Source of the DNA: Gibbula magus
Taxonomy: Eukaryota > Mollusca > Gastropoda > Trochida > Trochidae
DNA: 64,000 nt
Assembly (NCBI GenBank): GCA_936450465.1
Contig: OW388291.1
Location: 32,960,656 to 33,024,655 of the forward strand
Direction of reading: 5' to 3'
Under the pieces are notes generated by a model, which worked only from the letters and a program-made list of their open reading frames with translations, was not told the origin of the DNA and made no database searches. Positions 48,406 through 58,678 of the stretch are shown here, piece after piece; positions within the stretch are counted from its first letter, which is position 1, and every line of letters begins with the position of its first letter. A program made the position numbers and the translations under genes.

Positions 48406-48828
48406 TAGTTGCCTGCTGCAGATGTGGCAACATCATGTGGACGAACGTCCATGGTATCCATAGTACAAAGGGATGACCGTATTAGTGTTATTGTTACATG
48501 TCTATATAGCCTTGATAAATATTGAGAAAAGAGATATCATTTTCAAATAGTTGTCACGTTTTGAAATCAGTCATATTAGTCATGTTATTACTTCAACTAT
48601 GAAAAACCATACCATTGGAAATATGCTCACATCATAGACGGCTATAATAAAATTTAAATATTTAACTGTGAAAATAAAAAAAACTGAACCCTGTATTGCA
48701 CAGTAAGTGTTATTAAAAGTTAAGCTTTAGTTTCTCATCCATTTCCATCTCTTCCTTATCAGTAAGACTTCATAACAAAATTGAAACTTTTTTATCGAGG
48801 TCATTTAGAATGATATAATAAAAATTAG

Positions 48829-49245
48829 AAACTATCTCAAGTTTTCGATGTCATACTTTAAAACTGAATAGTGTAGGCGTTTAAGACAGCATTCAAAACA
48901 TACTTTTTAAATCCTTCAAAAATATTTGGGATAAAACACAATCATGGATAAAAAACACATATTTTATGTGAAAATCCATTATGTGCCTCATTCTGCACAC
49001 ATTTACAACATGTTAAACATTGTAGAGGGTGTGTAGTGTGTAGTTGGTGTACATTTAATTTCCTACCCCTGTTCTCAATAAACAAGGATATTTTATCTAA
49101 AATGTAACCAGTCACCAATCAATTCATTCAAACTACTGCGGATAAGTATTATTGTATCGTACCATAGTCAAACGCATCTGATTTCTTTAAAATATTGCAT
49201 TATTCGAAAGAAACTGAGGTATGTAGTTTCTTTCGCTTGACAGTG
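48829..49245 (-). mobile_element. TA-flanked MITE, family K, copy 4, one end lost
   Basis: Inverted copy: the right side reads ATAAGTATTATTGTATCGT, then GTAGTTTCTTTCGC...CAGTG before TA (49246-49247). Sequence near 48829-48870 (AAACTATCTCAAGTTTTCGA) matches the inner part of the other end, beyond which similarity stops. Confidence 0.65.
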
Positions 49246-49722
49246 TATTTCAATATCTAAGCTTAATTTAAGTTTTTTTTGTATTTTTAAAGATGTTGAG
49301 ATAAGTCGTATTCAAAAGAGGTAAGGCGAATTAATAACAAATGCCATATCTGTCCTATTTATAAAGATCAAAGAAAGTCACTTGTACTCACAAAGACAGG
49401 AAGCCATCATCAATACAACTAAGCCAGATCATAACAACAAAACATGATTCATTGTACCTAGGATTAACAGAATCCCAACGAATTGTTTCACTGTTATAGG
49501 GAGGTTTTCGACATAGATTGGTTTATTTAGTCAAAAAAGCTTTAAGCTTTTTATAATCTCTATATGATTATTGAATTGTTAACCTTTGCTCAGTGGAATT
49601 GTAACCCAATAGAGACCATGTCATTAAAGTAGTAATTCATGATATGATAAATCTATTTACACTCATATCAAATAGCATTCAATCATAAGTCTCTTGCTCC
49701 AGAAAGGCCATCAATGTATATA

Positions 49723-49749
49723 CGAGGGGCGTTCAACAAGTGTTGCAAA
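49723..49749 (+). repeat. Mariner left terminal inverted repeat
   Basis: Begins CGAGGGGCGTTCAACAAG immediately after TA. It pairs with the right end with a single mismatch over about 26 bp. It lies at the 3' side of the transposase gene. Confidence 0.9.
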
Positions 49750-49788
49750 TTCAATATAAAACCAACTCGCGTAGTCAATTTTTTACTT

Positions 49789-50844
49789 TTATTTTTCAAT
49801 ATAGTTACCCTTCACCTCAATACACTTATTCCATTTCTCTTTAAGACTTTTGATGCCGCTTTTGTAGAAGTCTTCCGTTTGCCCCCCTAACCACGCCTCT
49901 TTGGCAGCTTTGACGTCTTCGTCATCCCGGAAGTGCCTTCCACGTGGGGCGGATTTCAGGTTTCTGAACAGGAAGTAGTCACTGGGGGCTAGGTCTGGGC
50001 TGTAGGGTGGGTGGTTAAGCTGTTCGAATCCACAATCACGTATAGCGGCCTGTGCAACTCTTGACTTGTGGACTGGAGCGTTGTCATGCAAAATCAGAAC
50101 ACCACGTGTCAACATTCCACGGCGTTTCTGTCGAATTGTCTTTCGCAATTCTTGCATTAGGTTGGCATAATATTGACCATTCATTGTAGTTTTGGTTGGC
50201 AAGTAATCAATTAATAATATGCCTTTTGCATCCCAAAAGATTGTCGCCATAACCTTGCCAGCTGATGGTTGAGTGCGAAACTTCAGGGGAGGCGGTGAAC
50301 TCGGGTGCGTCCATTGCTTGGATTCCAGTTTAGTTTCCGGGTCCCAGTGGTGGATCCAGGTTTCGTCACCTGTCACCAGACGAGACAAAAACCTGGCTTC
50401 ATCCGCATTAAACCGATCCAGGAGCTCCATGCAACTTTCGGTTCTTTTCTGACGATCTTGTGCTGTGAGGTTTATGGGTACCCATCTTGCAGATACCTTG
50501 GACATACCAAGATGGTCATGAATTATTTTTTCAACACTTCCAACTGATATCCGGAATTCCAAAGACAGTGCAGAAACTTTAACACGGCGGTCAGCTAAAA
50601 TTCGTCTTTCGATAGCGGCAATAACTTCCGGTCGGGTGACTTCAGATGGCCTGCCTGACCGTGGGTCATCGTCTAAGGACTCCCTGCCCCGCTTGAACTG
50701 AAGAGCACAGCGACAAACTGTTGAAAAGTTAGGAGCATCCTTACCCATCACATTACACATACGATTATGTATTTCTGTAGCTTTGCATCCCTCTTTAGTA
50801 AGGAACTTGATCACAGCGCGTTGTTCATGTTTGAGAGAATCCAT
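49789..50844 (-). CDS. Mariner transposase, full length (351 aa)
   Basis: DDE/D transposase expected to bind the element's terminal repeats and move it by cut and paste into TA sites in the nucleus. Residues 1-110 form the paired-like helix-turn-helix DNA-binding region, with a GRPS-type linker near residue 64. The catalytic triad is complete: D160 in VTGDETWIHHWDPE, D254 in ILHDNAPVHKS and D289 in YSPDLAPSDYFLF, with 34 residues between the last two, the mariner DD34D signature. At 121-127 the linker motif reads WVPINLT; the family norm is WVPHxL, so the His is replaced here. Length (about 345-355 aa is usual) and start (first ATG, 173 bp inside the right end) fit. The stop codon overlaps an AATAAA signal (49788-49793 on the plus strand). 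No stop or frameshift was seen. Confidence 0.96.
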   Translation of the reverse strand: MDSLKHEQRAVIKFLTKEGCKATEIHNRMCNVMGKDAPNFSTVCRCALQFKRGRESLDDDPRSGRPSEVTRPEVIAAIERRILADRRVKVSALSLEFRISVGSVEKIIHDHLGMSKVSARWVPINLTAQDRQKRTESCMELLDRFNADEARFLSRLVTGDETWIHHWDPETKLESKQWTHPSSPPPLKFRTQPSAGKVMATIFWDAKGILLIDYLPTKTTMNGQYYANLMQELRKTIRQKRRGMLTRGVLILHDNAPVHKSRVAQAAIRDCGFEQLNHPPYSPDLAPSDYFLFRNLKSAPRGRHFRDDEDVKAAKEAWLGGQTEDFYKSGIKSLKEKWNKCIEVKGNYIEK

Positions 50845-50990
50845 GATTATGGAGACCCCTAGGTCAGCGCAGCTATTATATCTAAATAATTGTTATGTCT
50901 AGAAATTGTTTGACATGTGTCAATGTTATGTTTTGACTATAGTAACACCTGCTATAAGCTGACACTGTTTATGTAAACACCAATGCCCCG

Positions 50991-51017
50991 CTTGCAACAC
51001 TTATTGAACGCCCCTCG
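50991..51017 (-). repeat. Mariner right terminal inverted repeat
   Basis: Read on the minus strand it begins CGAGGGGCGTTCAATAAG and is followed outward by TA. It lies at the promoter side of the transposase gene. Confidence 0.9.
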
Positions 51018-51890
51018 TATGTCTTACATATACACATTATTTGGAAGATATAAAAATTCAAATAACAGTATGTTTCAATTTAAACATAATGTAGTGGTTA
51101 AATTGACACATAAAAACCTAATAAACGTTTTCTTGTTCACGACATATTCAACGAAAATCACATTTACAGGTATACCACTTAACACTGTTAAGCAAAATGC
51201 TTCTAATGTAAATGAGTACCTAAAACTAAGGTCATTATCTTTTGAATGACTTCTAAATACAAACGCAAAAACATGCGCACTATATATAAACCACTTCTAC
51301 AGGCGTTGGTGAATCTATGTCCAGGGAACTTTTTTAAAATATTTTTTTTTTAAAATGACATTATGTACCTAAGGTATTTTGTAAGTGGAAGCCAACTCAA
51401 ATATATTAAATGGAAATGTATTGATGTTGATTTTACTGTATTGTTTTTGACGTGTTTGGACTATTGATAGTTAAGCGAGTTTGTTGAAAGACAAATACAG
51501 TGCTATACTTTAAAAAAAAGCTAATGAAATTTACACCAGTAATTTGTCACTTAAGTGACATGAACACCCACCAAAAATTATCACTTTGAAATTAAACAAC
51601 AATGTCGACTGAGAACTGCAAAATATGAGTGAATGAAGTAATTTTAAATTTTAAAAACTTCACACTTTACCATTATTTTGGTAAATTTAGTCCTTGAAGT
51701 TAAACTTTATGTTGTAAAGCTGATCATATTCCCATGAACCTTATGTACCTCAATACAAGTTTGATCCATATATAACTCAATATCAACGCCAACGCATTTC
51801 CTTTTACAGTGACCCGTGACAAACCTATAAAATAATTATCCAAACAGTGATTCCTCTTTCAACTTGTGATACAACCGGTAATTATGTTAA

Positions 51891-52030
51891 GGAGAAAACA
51901 TGACTCCGAGGTCTTCTGCTTTGAGAATAACCTGAAGGGAGGGATAAAGCTCCGAGGGCGTTAGCCCTCGGGGCTATCCCGACCTTGAGGTTATTCTCAG
52001 AGCAGAAGACCGAGGAGGAGTGTTTTCTCC
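51891..52030. repeat. Long near-perfect hairpin in composite element copy 2
   Basis: Same fold-back as 11542-11681. Around the loop this copy reads CCGAGGGCGTTAGCCCTCGG, a better match between arms than in copy 1. Confidence 0.88.
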
Positions 52031-52292
52031 AGCTTATAAACCGTCAACTATCAACATTTACGAGTTATAGTTTCGGACGCTCAAAGGGCCTAATTCCTCC
52101 GCTTAGACCATTTTAAAAACAGAAGACGAAGGAGGAATATTTTCTTCCTATTTATAAATGTCAAATGTAAAAATTTACATTTTATAATTTTTGATTCCCA
52201 AATCGTGTTTTTATAAAGGGTATGTCGCCCTCGGTTGCGTTATATCGAGGCAAAGAAGGTATGACTATAAATGGAGTAATTCAACTCCACTC

Positions 52293-52368
52293 GATCTGCA
52301 TAGCCGAGCGGTCTAAGGCGCCAGTTCAGAGAGCGAAGGGTGCCAGGTTCGAATCCAGCTATTTCAAC
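52293..52368 (+). other. tRNA-Leu-like segment with A and B boxes, second copy
   Basis: A box TAGCCGAGCGG (52301-52311) and B box GGTTCGAATCC (52346-52356) are identical to the copy at 11952-12027, while neighbouring bases differ (GGCTAGTT became AGCTATTT). Same interpretation as that copy. Confidence 0.75.
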
Positions 52369-52954
52369 TTGGAAATTTTTAACTTTGTATAATTTTCGAT
52401 AATAATTGCTGCTTGTTGGCTATTGCGTTGCAAGTCTGAAAAATTATTCTAAGTGCATTTCCAGGTCTTACTTTCAAAAAAACCTTAGGTTCAGGTCTTA
52501 CTTTCAAAAGTAAAACCTCATACCGGGTTATTCTCGGAAGTAAGACCTCATTAGAGGTTATTCCAAGAAAAGAAGATACCTACAAAACAACAGACAGAAT
52601 CCGACCTAGGTTTATAACTCATAAGGACACATTTGAAATAGAAATGCATTATTAAATGGCCTATGCCAATACCGTGGTACTCTATAAAAAAAAAAAGGTT
52701 TACATTTTAGTCAATTTGATTTCTTTCAATGACTTGTTTATTAGTAAACTATATACATGAAATAGTTTTTGTGTTGTTATCTAGGAAATAATTAATATGA
52801 TATTTACACTATTTGATATTGATTGTTAAAATAATTTATATCCTTGTTAAATTTTATTACTGCAGTTTCTGAAGCTGAGATGAAAATCCCTGCCCTTTTA
52901 TAGGTTACATCTCAGCAACATCTTCTTAATCGCATGTATAAAACCGTCACATGC

Positions 52955-53450
52955 GACATAGAGTAAAAGTACATTTAATTCATTCAATTATGTATGTTGT
53001 TCTAACAGCTAAATCTATTTATTGAATAACGTTATCAAACCTAGCTATGGGTTGGTAAATTGTATACGTGGCACGGCTCACTATAAAATTGTTCACAAAC
53101 AAATGTGTCTTTTCTCATCAAGGCACATCATATTCTAACTTATGTCCTTTTCATATCATCTTCCATATCAGCCGTCCAGGTATGATATTAATAATGTCAT
53201 GTTATAACCTCTAAATATTGCTCAATGTTATAATGTCTTAATATTGCTTGATGTTTAACCAAATATATGATTTGTAAACTAAACTCCCGTTTGATAACCA
53301 ACACATTTGACATAGTTGGAATTAATTGTAAATATGTTTGTGATTCATTTCAACACCAATCTATCAACTAATATATGATCCAAACGGAATCGTCTTTTTA
53401 AAGTTCAAAACATATATGGGTTTCAGATTTATCATTTTATATTACCCGGC
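52955..53450 (+). repeat. Direct duplication, copy 1 (partner 57.22-57.79 kb)
   Basis: AATTCATTCAATTATGTA, GCTAAATCTATTTATTGAAT, ACTATAAAATTGTTCACAA, GCCGTCCAGGTATGATATTA and CAAAACATATATGGGTTTCA are shared at a constant order. Non-coding. Confidence 0.88.
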
Positions 53451-54489
53451 GTCCAGAGCCTAACTTCACACACAGGTTCAATCGTTAACACAGGCATAAT
53501 GCTTGTCACAATACTACAATTCAAGTGTCTATGTAACATGCCTGATTGAAATGACATTGTCAACCATCAGCCATCACACATCTTTCTCGTGTTTACATGT
53601 TCCAATATTACAAGAGTATGTTACTCCTATATTTTGTCATTATGACTCAGTCAAAGGAATGAACCCGGGACATATACAAGAATACAATTATATGTTCGTT
53701 AAGTAATGTATAAAGATTGAATGAATTCACATTGATTGTGTCAAATATGGAAAGTTGAACTAATTGATTTGTAAAATCGAATTTCGTCTTTCATAATGCT
53801 TCAAATAATGTTCCTAATAGTTTCTTCTTAATGGCATTCCATTTTCTTTCGAAATGTTTTAGAGAGAAGGGATTTTCCATTTATAGCATCATTACTGGCA
53901 GTCCACTTTACAGTTTTCACAAAACATGAATAATGCTATGATCAGTTTATATTCCCAAATACCTGACGTCAAGCAAGTATTGTATTGATGGGCATTTCAC
54001 TATACGTGAGGCACAAATGGATTTCTTTGTACGCAATATAATTTTTTTCTTTGTAAGAGATGAAATAATTAACGATATCAATCTTATGTATAGTGACTTA
54101 GTATTTGATGATATCCTAATAATCAAATACATTGTGGCAATGCTATTGCCGCCTTTCTTATATCGTGGTCCTGTCAATGAATTGAACATTTTTTGTTGAA
54201 GCTAAATTTGACCTTGAACTTCATTTCAGCAAATAGTGCTAAGTACGGTCCTTAGAACTACGATTCAATGAAATTACTGTAAAATGCAGTTACGTGAATA
54301 TCACCCAGAACTCTATTCTCCAACAAACATACCCTAATCTCGATGACCAATTTAGATCATATGATATCCCGTAAATCGTACACATTCATCAATGGGTGTG
54401 AATTCTTAACTTTATGTGGATTTAATTTGCGAATAGGTGCACTTCATAGAAATGTTATTAAATTCCTCTATTTCATAAACGCTTTTGTA

Positions 54490-55250
54490 AATACGTGAAT
54501 TTCGTAGAAATAGGTATTTTAACTAAGTTAGTACACGTACTTATTGATAACAAAGAATTATGGTAACATACACCCTTAATGTTGACAAATCCTATTATGG
54601 AAAAAAACTGAAGCTGCTAGACAGAAAATATCCATTAAATTGAAAAGATTTAGACTGATTAACTTAATGTTACTGTTTTTTTCTAATAGATGCAGATAAT
54701 ATATCTAAAGCTCTTGAAAGTTAAAGAGTACTGTTTAAAACTTTGTAGACAATTTTTTAGAAGACAAAGAAATGTTGTTCCACTTGATGAAACGCAGTGT
54801 ATTCACATTACCGGATATATTTCTGGATCATTTCAGTTCCTGGTTGTTGTGAAACTTATTTGAACTTTACTTTGTAGATATCTGCTCAATGGTATGTCCG
54901 TCTTTTTACGATTAACGGACTTGAAGTATTTTCGTTAAAAAATCTGAACAGTTTCACTATTTCCTGTGCAACGTTTCATTGGGCTTTGTCGAGTTTTAAT
55001 TTACTCTATGATTCACTTGAGAGTTGCTTGTTACAGATGTGCCAACAATATGTGAAGAGTAACTAACATCAATGGCCATGATATTGACAAAGGGATGATA
55101 TTATTAGTAGTATTATGAGAAAAAAAACTGTTGACAAACTTTAGTATTGTCTTTATAACTTCGAGAAATATACACACAATGCATTTCAATTTTAATAAGT
55201 TATCACGTTTTGAAATCAGCCAAACTAGTTATATTATTAATTCAAAATAA
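54490..55250 (+). repeat. Duplicated segment (partner 47.33-48.60 kb)
   Basis: Uninterrupted version of the segment that carries the poly-G tract and MITE at 47.80-48.41 kb. Confidence 0.8.
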
Positions 55251-56095
55251 AATGAAGGAATTGTTCCCAACGAAGCATATTATTGGTCAAAATCCGGACA
55301 ACACTGAATTATTTTAGACATTTCGGAAGCCTCTAAATTATTAGTGAAGCGACAAAAGCAATTATCACTTTCTTGACAAAAACAAAAGCTGTTGATTGTT
55401 AATTGAACGGCTGGTTTCAACCAAACTTTGTCCAACGGTTTTTAACCGGGATGGCATAATGGCAACTGCAATGTTTTGGAAATAAAACTAATTACTCATC
55501 TATTGGTGATAAATACTAACAAGAGCCTTTGAAATACCAAACACATCTTTTTAACTGTAAAAATACCAAACTAACATGCAACTGCAGATCCACACTCAGG
55601 TAATTTACCATATAAGTAGCTTGCTTATTCAAGTTAATTGTTTATGGTTAGAAATGATAATTGCAACTTTAAATCGGCATTACCTGCGATATCGGCAATA
55701 TTCAAGTTTTGCACAAAAGCTGGAGACCAAAAACGGCAATCACTATGGTAAATGTACCAGCATTTCTTACACTGTGTATTAGAAATCGATGAAGTAACAG
55801 ATATACCTTAATAAAGACTATTTAATTCTGTGTTGTCAGTAGAGAGATTAAGGTACATTCCGAAGCTGCACATAATCCTGGCTTAGCTGTTTTTAACACT
55901 CTATATTTCCCATTTTGTACACACGCGACTCTTATACGATTTGTGTAATCTCTTAACGACTTCTGTCCTTTAAGTGTTTTCATTATCGATTGTAGGTTAA
56001 TTGTGAAGTATGATAAGTAAGGAAGATAAAATGAGCATATATGCACTCGTATGACCTAGAATATCTAATTTGAGCACGAAAAACGTGCACGTGTG
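55250..56095. other. No gene seen
   Basis: Between duplicated segments. Frames at 55576-55782 and 55822-56046 have no recognisable features. Confidence 0.5.
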
Positions 56096-56099
56096 CCTT

Positions 56100-56690
56100 T
56101 AAAGATGCATCCATTGTGTTTCATAACATTATTTATTGGTTTTAATACGTGCCAATATACGATAAGTGTTGATTTCAGTTCAAATAATTTCACTCAACTT
56201 GCAAATTGATCCCAAATCGTCAAATATATAACAATTATTAGTTTCCAATTAAAATTGAGCAACATGTTCACCTCACATGTTTTGGAAACTTATTTACAAA
56301 TGACCAATAAGCCAACTTTAGGTTGATAATATTTAAGAGGTCTTATAACTACTGTGCATGTAAATGGGACGTTTAGAGTTTCCAAAACATGTGCAGAAAC
56401 CGAAACTAAACGTCCCATTTACATGCACAGTAGTTATAAGACCTCTTAAATATTATCAACCTAAAGTTGGCTTATTGGTCATTTGTAAATAAGTTTCCAA
56501 AATTACGTTTGACTAATTGACGCTCGCCACCCGCGGTGCATTGTCCGGTTTACGATCAGAAATCACTTCTTTTACCTTTATATCATTGATATACTGAGTT
56601 CGGTAACAGTTAGTATTTCTTGATTAAATAACACAATTTATAACGTTTGGCAAATGTGACCCCTAACAACACATTGGATGTACCTTTAAG
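56100..56690 (+). repeat. Copy of 39.31-39.78 kb
   Basis: Same-orientation match including GTGTTTCATAA.ATT, CCAAATCGTCAAATAT-like, CCAAAATTACGTTTGACT and CATTGTCCGGTTT. The 39-kb copy lacks the palindromic arm at 56280-56375. Confidence 0.8.
56280..56502. repeat. Perfect 96-bp inverted repeat with 31-bp spacer
   Basis: Left arm 56280-56375 and right arm 56407-56502 are exact reverse complements over 96 bp by direct reading. The outermost bases are TTTTGGAAAC and GTTTCCAAAA. The spacer GAGTTTCCAAAACATGTG... itself starts with the inverse of the sequence at the outer left edge. Confidence 0.95.
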
Positions 56691-57214
56691 CTGGTATTCC
56701 TATTGTGTCCTGTTGTACACTGTATCTATTGTATCCTTGAATCATGTTGTATCCTGTTATCCTGTTGTATAATGAGGTGAACATGGTGATGGTCATGAAA
56801 CAATTTTCCTATTTTAATCAAATTATAATTTCAATACTTTTTTCAAATATAGTTCAGAGATGCAGTACTTTATGTCAATTTGAGTGTTTATTATGTATAT
56901 ATTGGGTATTCAGTCAAGATGAGTAAAGCGCTTGTGGGCAGCATTATTTAGACGTTAACACTTTAAAGACGTACAATACAAAAATTCACACTCGTTTCGT
57001 GAAAGTCATATGACACACTTCCTCGGGTAATAATCTCTATGTATGTGTTATATGAAGAATACGTGTGTTGATCGCTACACTACCTGCAAGTAACACCCCA
57101 TTCATTCGTTGACCTAATGACATAAAGATCCTGAAGTCATAATCGGTTGTTCTGGGAACTCTCTTAACATCAAGCCTTTACCATCAGTCCTTGGGAGGTT
57201 AGCTAAAAGTCAAA

Positions 57215-57785
57215 GGCGACATAGGAAGTAATTCATTCAATTATGTACGTTGTTCTAACGGCTAAATCTATTTATTGAATAACGTAATTAAACCTAGCTA
57301 TGAGTTAAATTGTATACGTGGCACAGCTCACTATAAAATTGTTCACAACACAAATGTGTCATTTCTCATGAACGCACATCATATTGTAACTTATTTCTAA
57401 CTTTATCTTTTTGTCTTTTTTTTTTTTTTTAAATAGTGTGTGATAAAAAGGTTAACACATGTCCTTTTCATATCATCCTACATATTAGCCGTCCAGGTAT
57501 GATATTAGAAATGTCATGTCATAACCTCTCAATATTGTTCAATGTTATAACCTCTAAATATTGCTCAATGTTATAAGGTCTAAATACTGCTCAATGTTTA
57601 ACAAAATATATAATGTTTAAACTTAACTCCCGTTTGATAACCAACACATTTGACTTAATTGGACTTAATTGTAAATATGTTTGTGGTTCATTTCAAAACC
57701 AATCTATCAACTAATATATGATCGTTGAATGAATCGTTTTTTTAAAGTTCAAAACATATATGGGTTTCAGATTTATCATTTTATA
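57215..57785 (+). repeat. Direct duplication, copy 2 (partner 52.96-53.45 kb)
   Basis: Highly similar to copy 1, with an extra poly-T stretch near 57418 and one more minisatellite unit at 57525-57600. Non-coding. Confidence 0.88.
57525..57600 (+). repeat. Short minisatellite, three units of about 26-28 bp
   Basis: Unit ATAACCTCTAAATATTGCTC plus AATGTT; the paralogue at 53203-53260 has two units. Confidence 0.8.
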
Positions 57786-57789
57786 TTGC

Positions 57790-58675
57790 CCTCTACTTCA
57801 TCATGATATGTCAGTAAACACTGTCCAGACCTCTTAAATGTCACTTCCTTTGTCGCATTGTCAACTACTACTTTGTCATTATTGTTAGTAATTTATCTTT
57901 TTATATACTTAAAGGAAATAAGTTAGATATTTTTATAAATTTTTATGTGGATAAACAGTGTTTCTGTACAACATTGATTGATGGTGATAGAACGTCTTAT
58001 CATTATTTGAAGAGGTTGTTTTTACAGATAACATTCACCCCACTTAAAATAATATCTGTTCGTAATCTCTGTTCTCAACCAGACGTTTTCTACTATCTGC
58101 GATAGTGAATCCTGGTTGGTTACATTAGTTAGTTGTGCAATCAGCGACGTTGTATCCGACTCAGCAATTGGTCTGTTCCTTATCCGACTGAAGACTGGAG
58201 TTTCTTCACCTGTGCGATGCACGTATATCTCTAACAACACAAAAGTGGGAAGTCTTAAAGTCAGTTTGTGACAGATAGAACATAAGGATGGTGTCCGTAA
58301 TGATACAATAGTACTAGAGGTCGTGTCACTATTAAAAAGAACTGCTGTTTTGTGATTGGCAGTTTCCTTGTATTAAGTTAGATAGTCCATTTTATATATG
58401 GCAATGAGCATGTCGTAATTGTGCCAAAATCATATCATCAAAAGGATTTTGTAGTCCTGGATTGTGTTTGTATGCAATCAATTCACTTGGTTCGAAAATG
58501 ATTTCTATTCAACAACGGAATCAATTTAAATTATTATTATTGATTTTAGGCATTATTCGCCACAACGTATTTGGCCAAATGTATATAATACACAGTATTG
58601 CATATCATCCATTTTAATGTCCCATAGCAAATAACAAGTCATAGATATCAGAGTATCACTGGTAATCAGGCAGTG
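57790..58675. other. No gene seen
   Basis: AT-rich sequence between the direct duplication and the terminal inverted repeat. Open frames of about 60-70 codons (for example 58022-58240 minus) show no domain that I recognise. Confidence 0.5.
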
Positions 58676-58678
58676 TGT

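Larger units (their letters stand above)
49723..51017 (-). mobile_element. Complete mariner-type DNA transposon
   Basis: A 1,295-bp element with a TA on each side (49721-49722 and 51018-51019), as expected for a Tc1/mariner insertion. The two ends are inverted repeats of about 26 bp beginning CGAGGGGCGTTCAA, differing at one position (ACAAG against ATAAG). It holds one uninterrupted transposase gene on the minus strand, with about 170 bp of leader and about 66 bp after the stop. The paralogous segment at 37.25-37.47 kb reads through the same point without an insertion, so this element arrived after that duplication. Intact ends, an intact target duplication and an open reading frame of family length suggest a young, possibly active copy. 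Activity is an inference; structure is seen directly. Confidence 0.95.
51886..52617 (+). mobile_element. 732-bp hairpin plus tRNA-like composite element, copy 2
   Basis: Near-identical to 11537-12276. The uninterrupted paralogue at about 38430 reads AATTATCTCGTAATGACAC where this copy reads AATTAT, element, CTCATAAGGACAC. This gives an exact empty site with no duplicated target bases. It therefore inserted after the 38-kb/51-kb segmental duplication. Confidence 0.85.
49320..54410 (+). repeat. Segmental duplication D2 (partner of 36.7-42.2 kb)
   Basis: Partner of D1. This copy has gained the intact mariner (49723-51017) and the hairpin/tRNA-like element (51886-52617), both absent from D1, so both post-date the duplication. 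Other sequence is diverged, AT-rich and apparently non-coding. Confidence 0.75.

Noticed and set aside
50305..50547. 80-codon plus-strand frame
   Set aside because: Antisense shadow of the mariner transposase.
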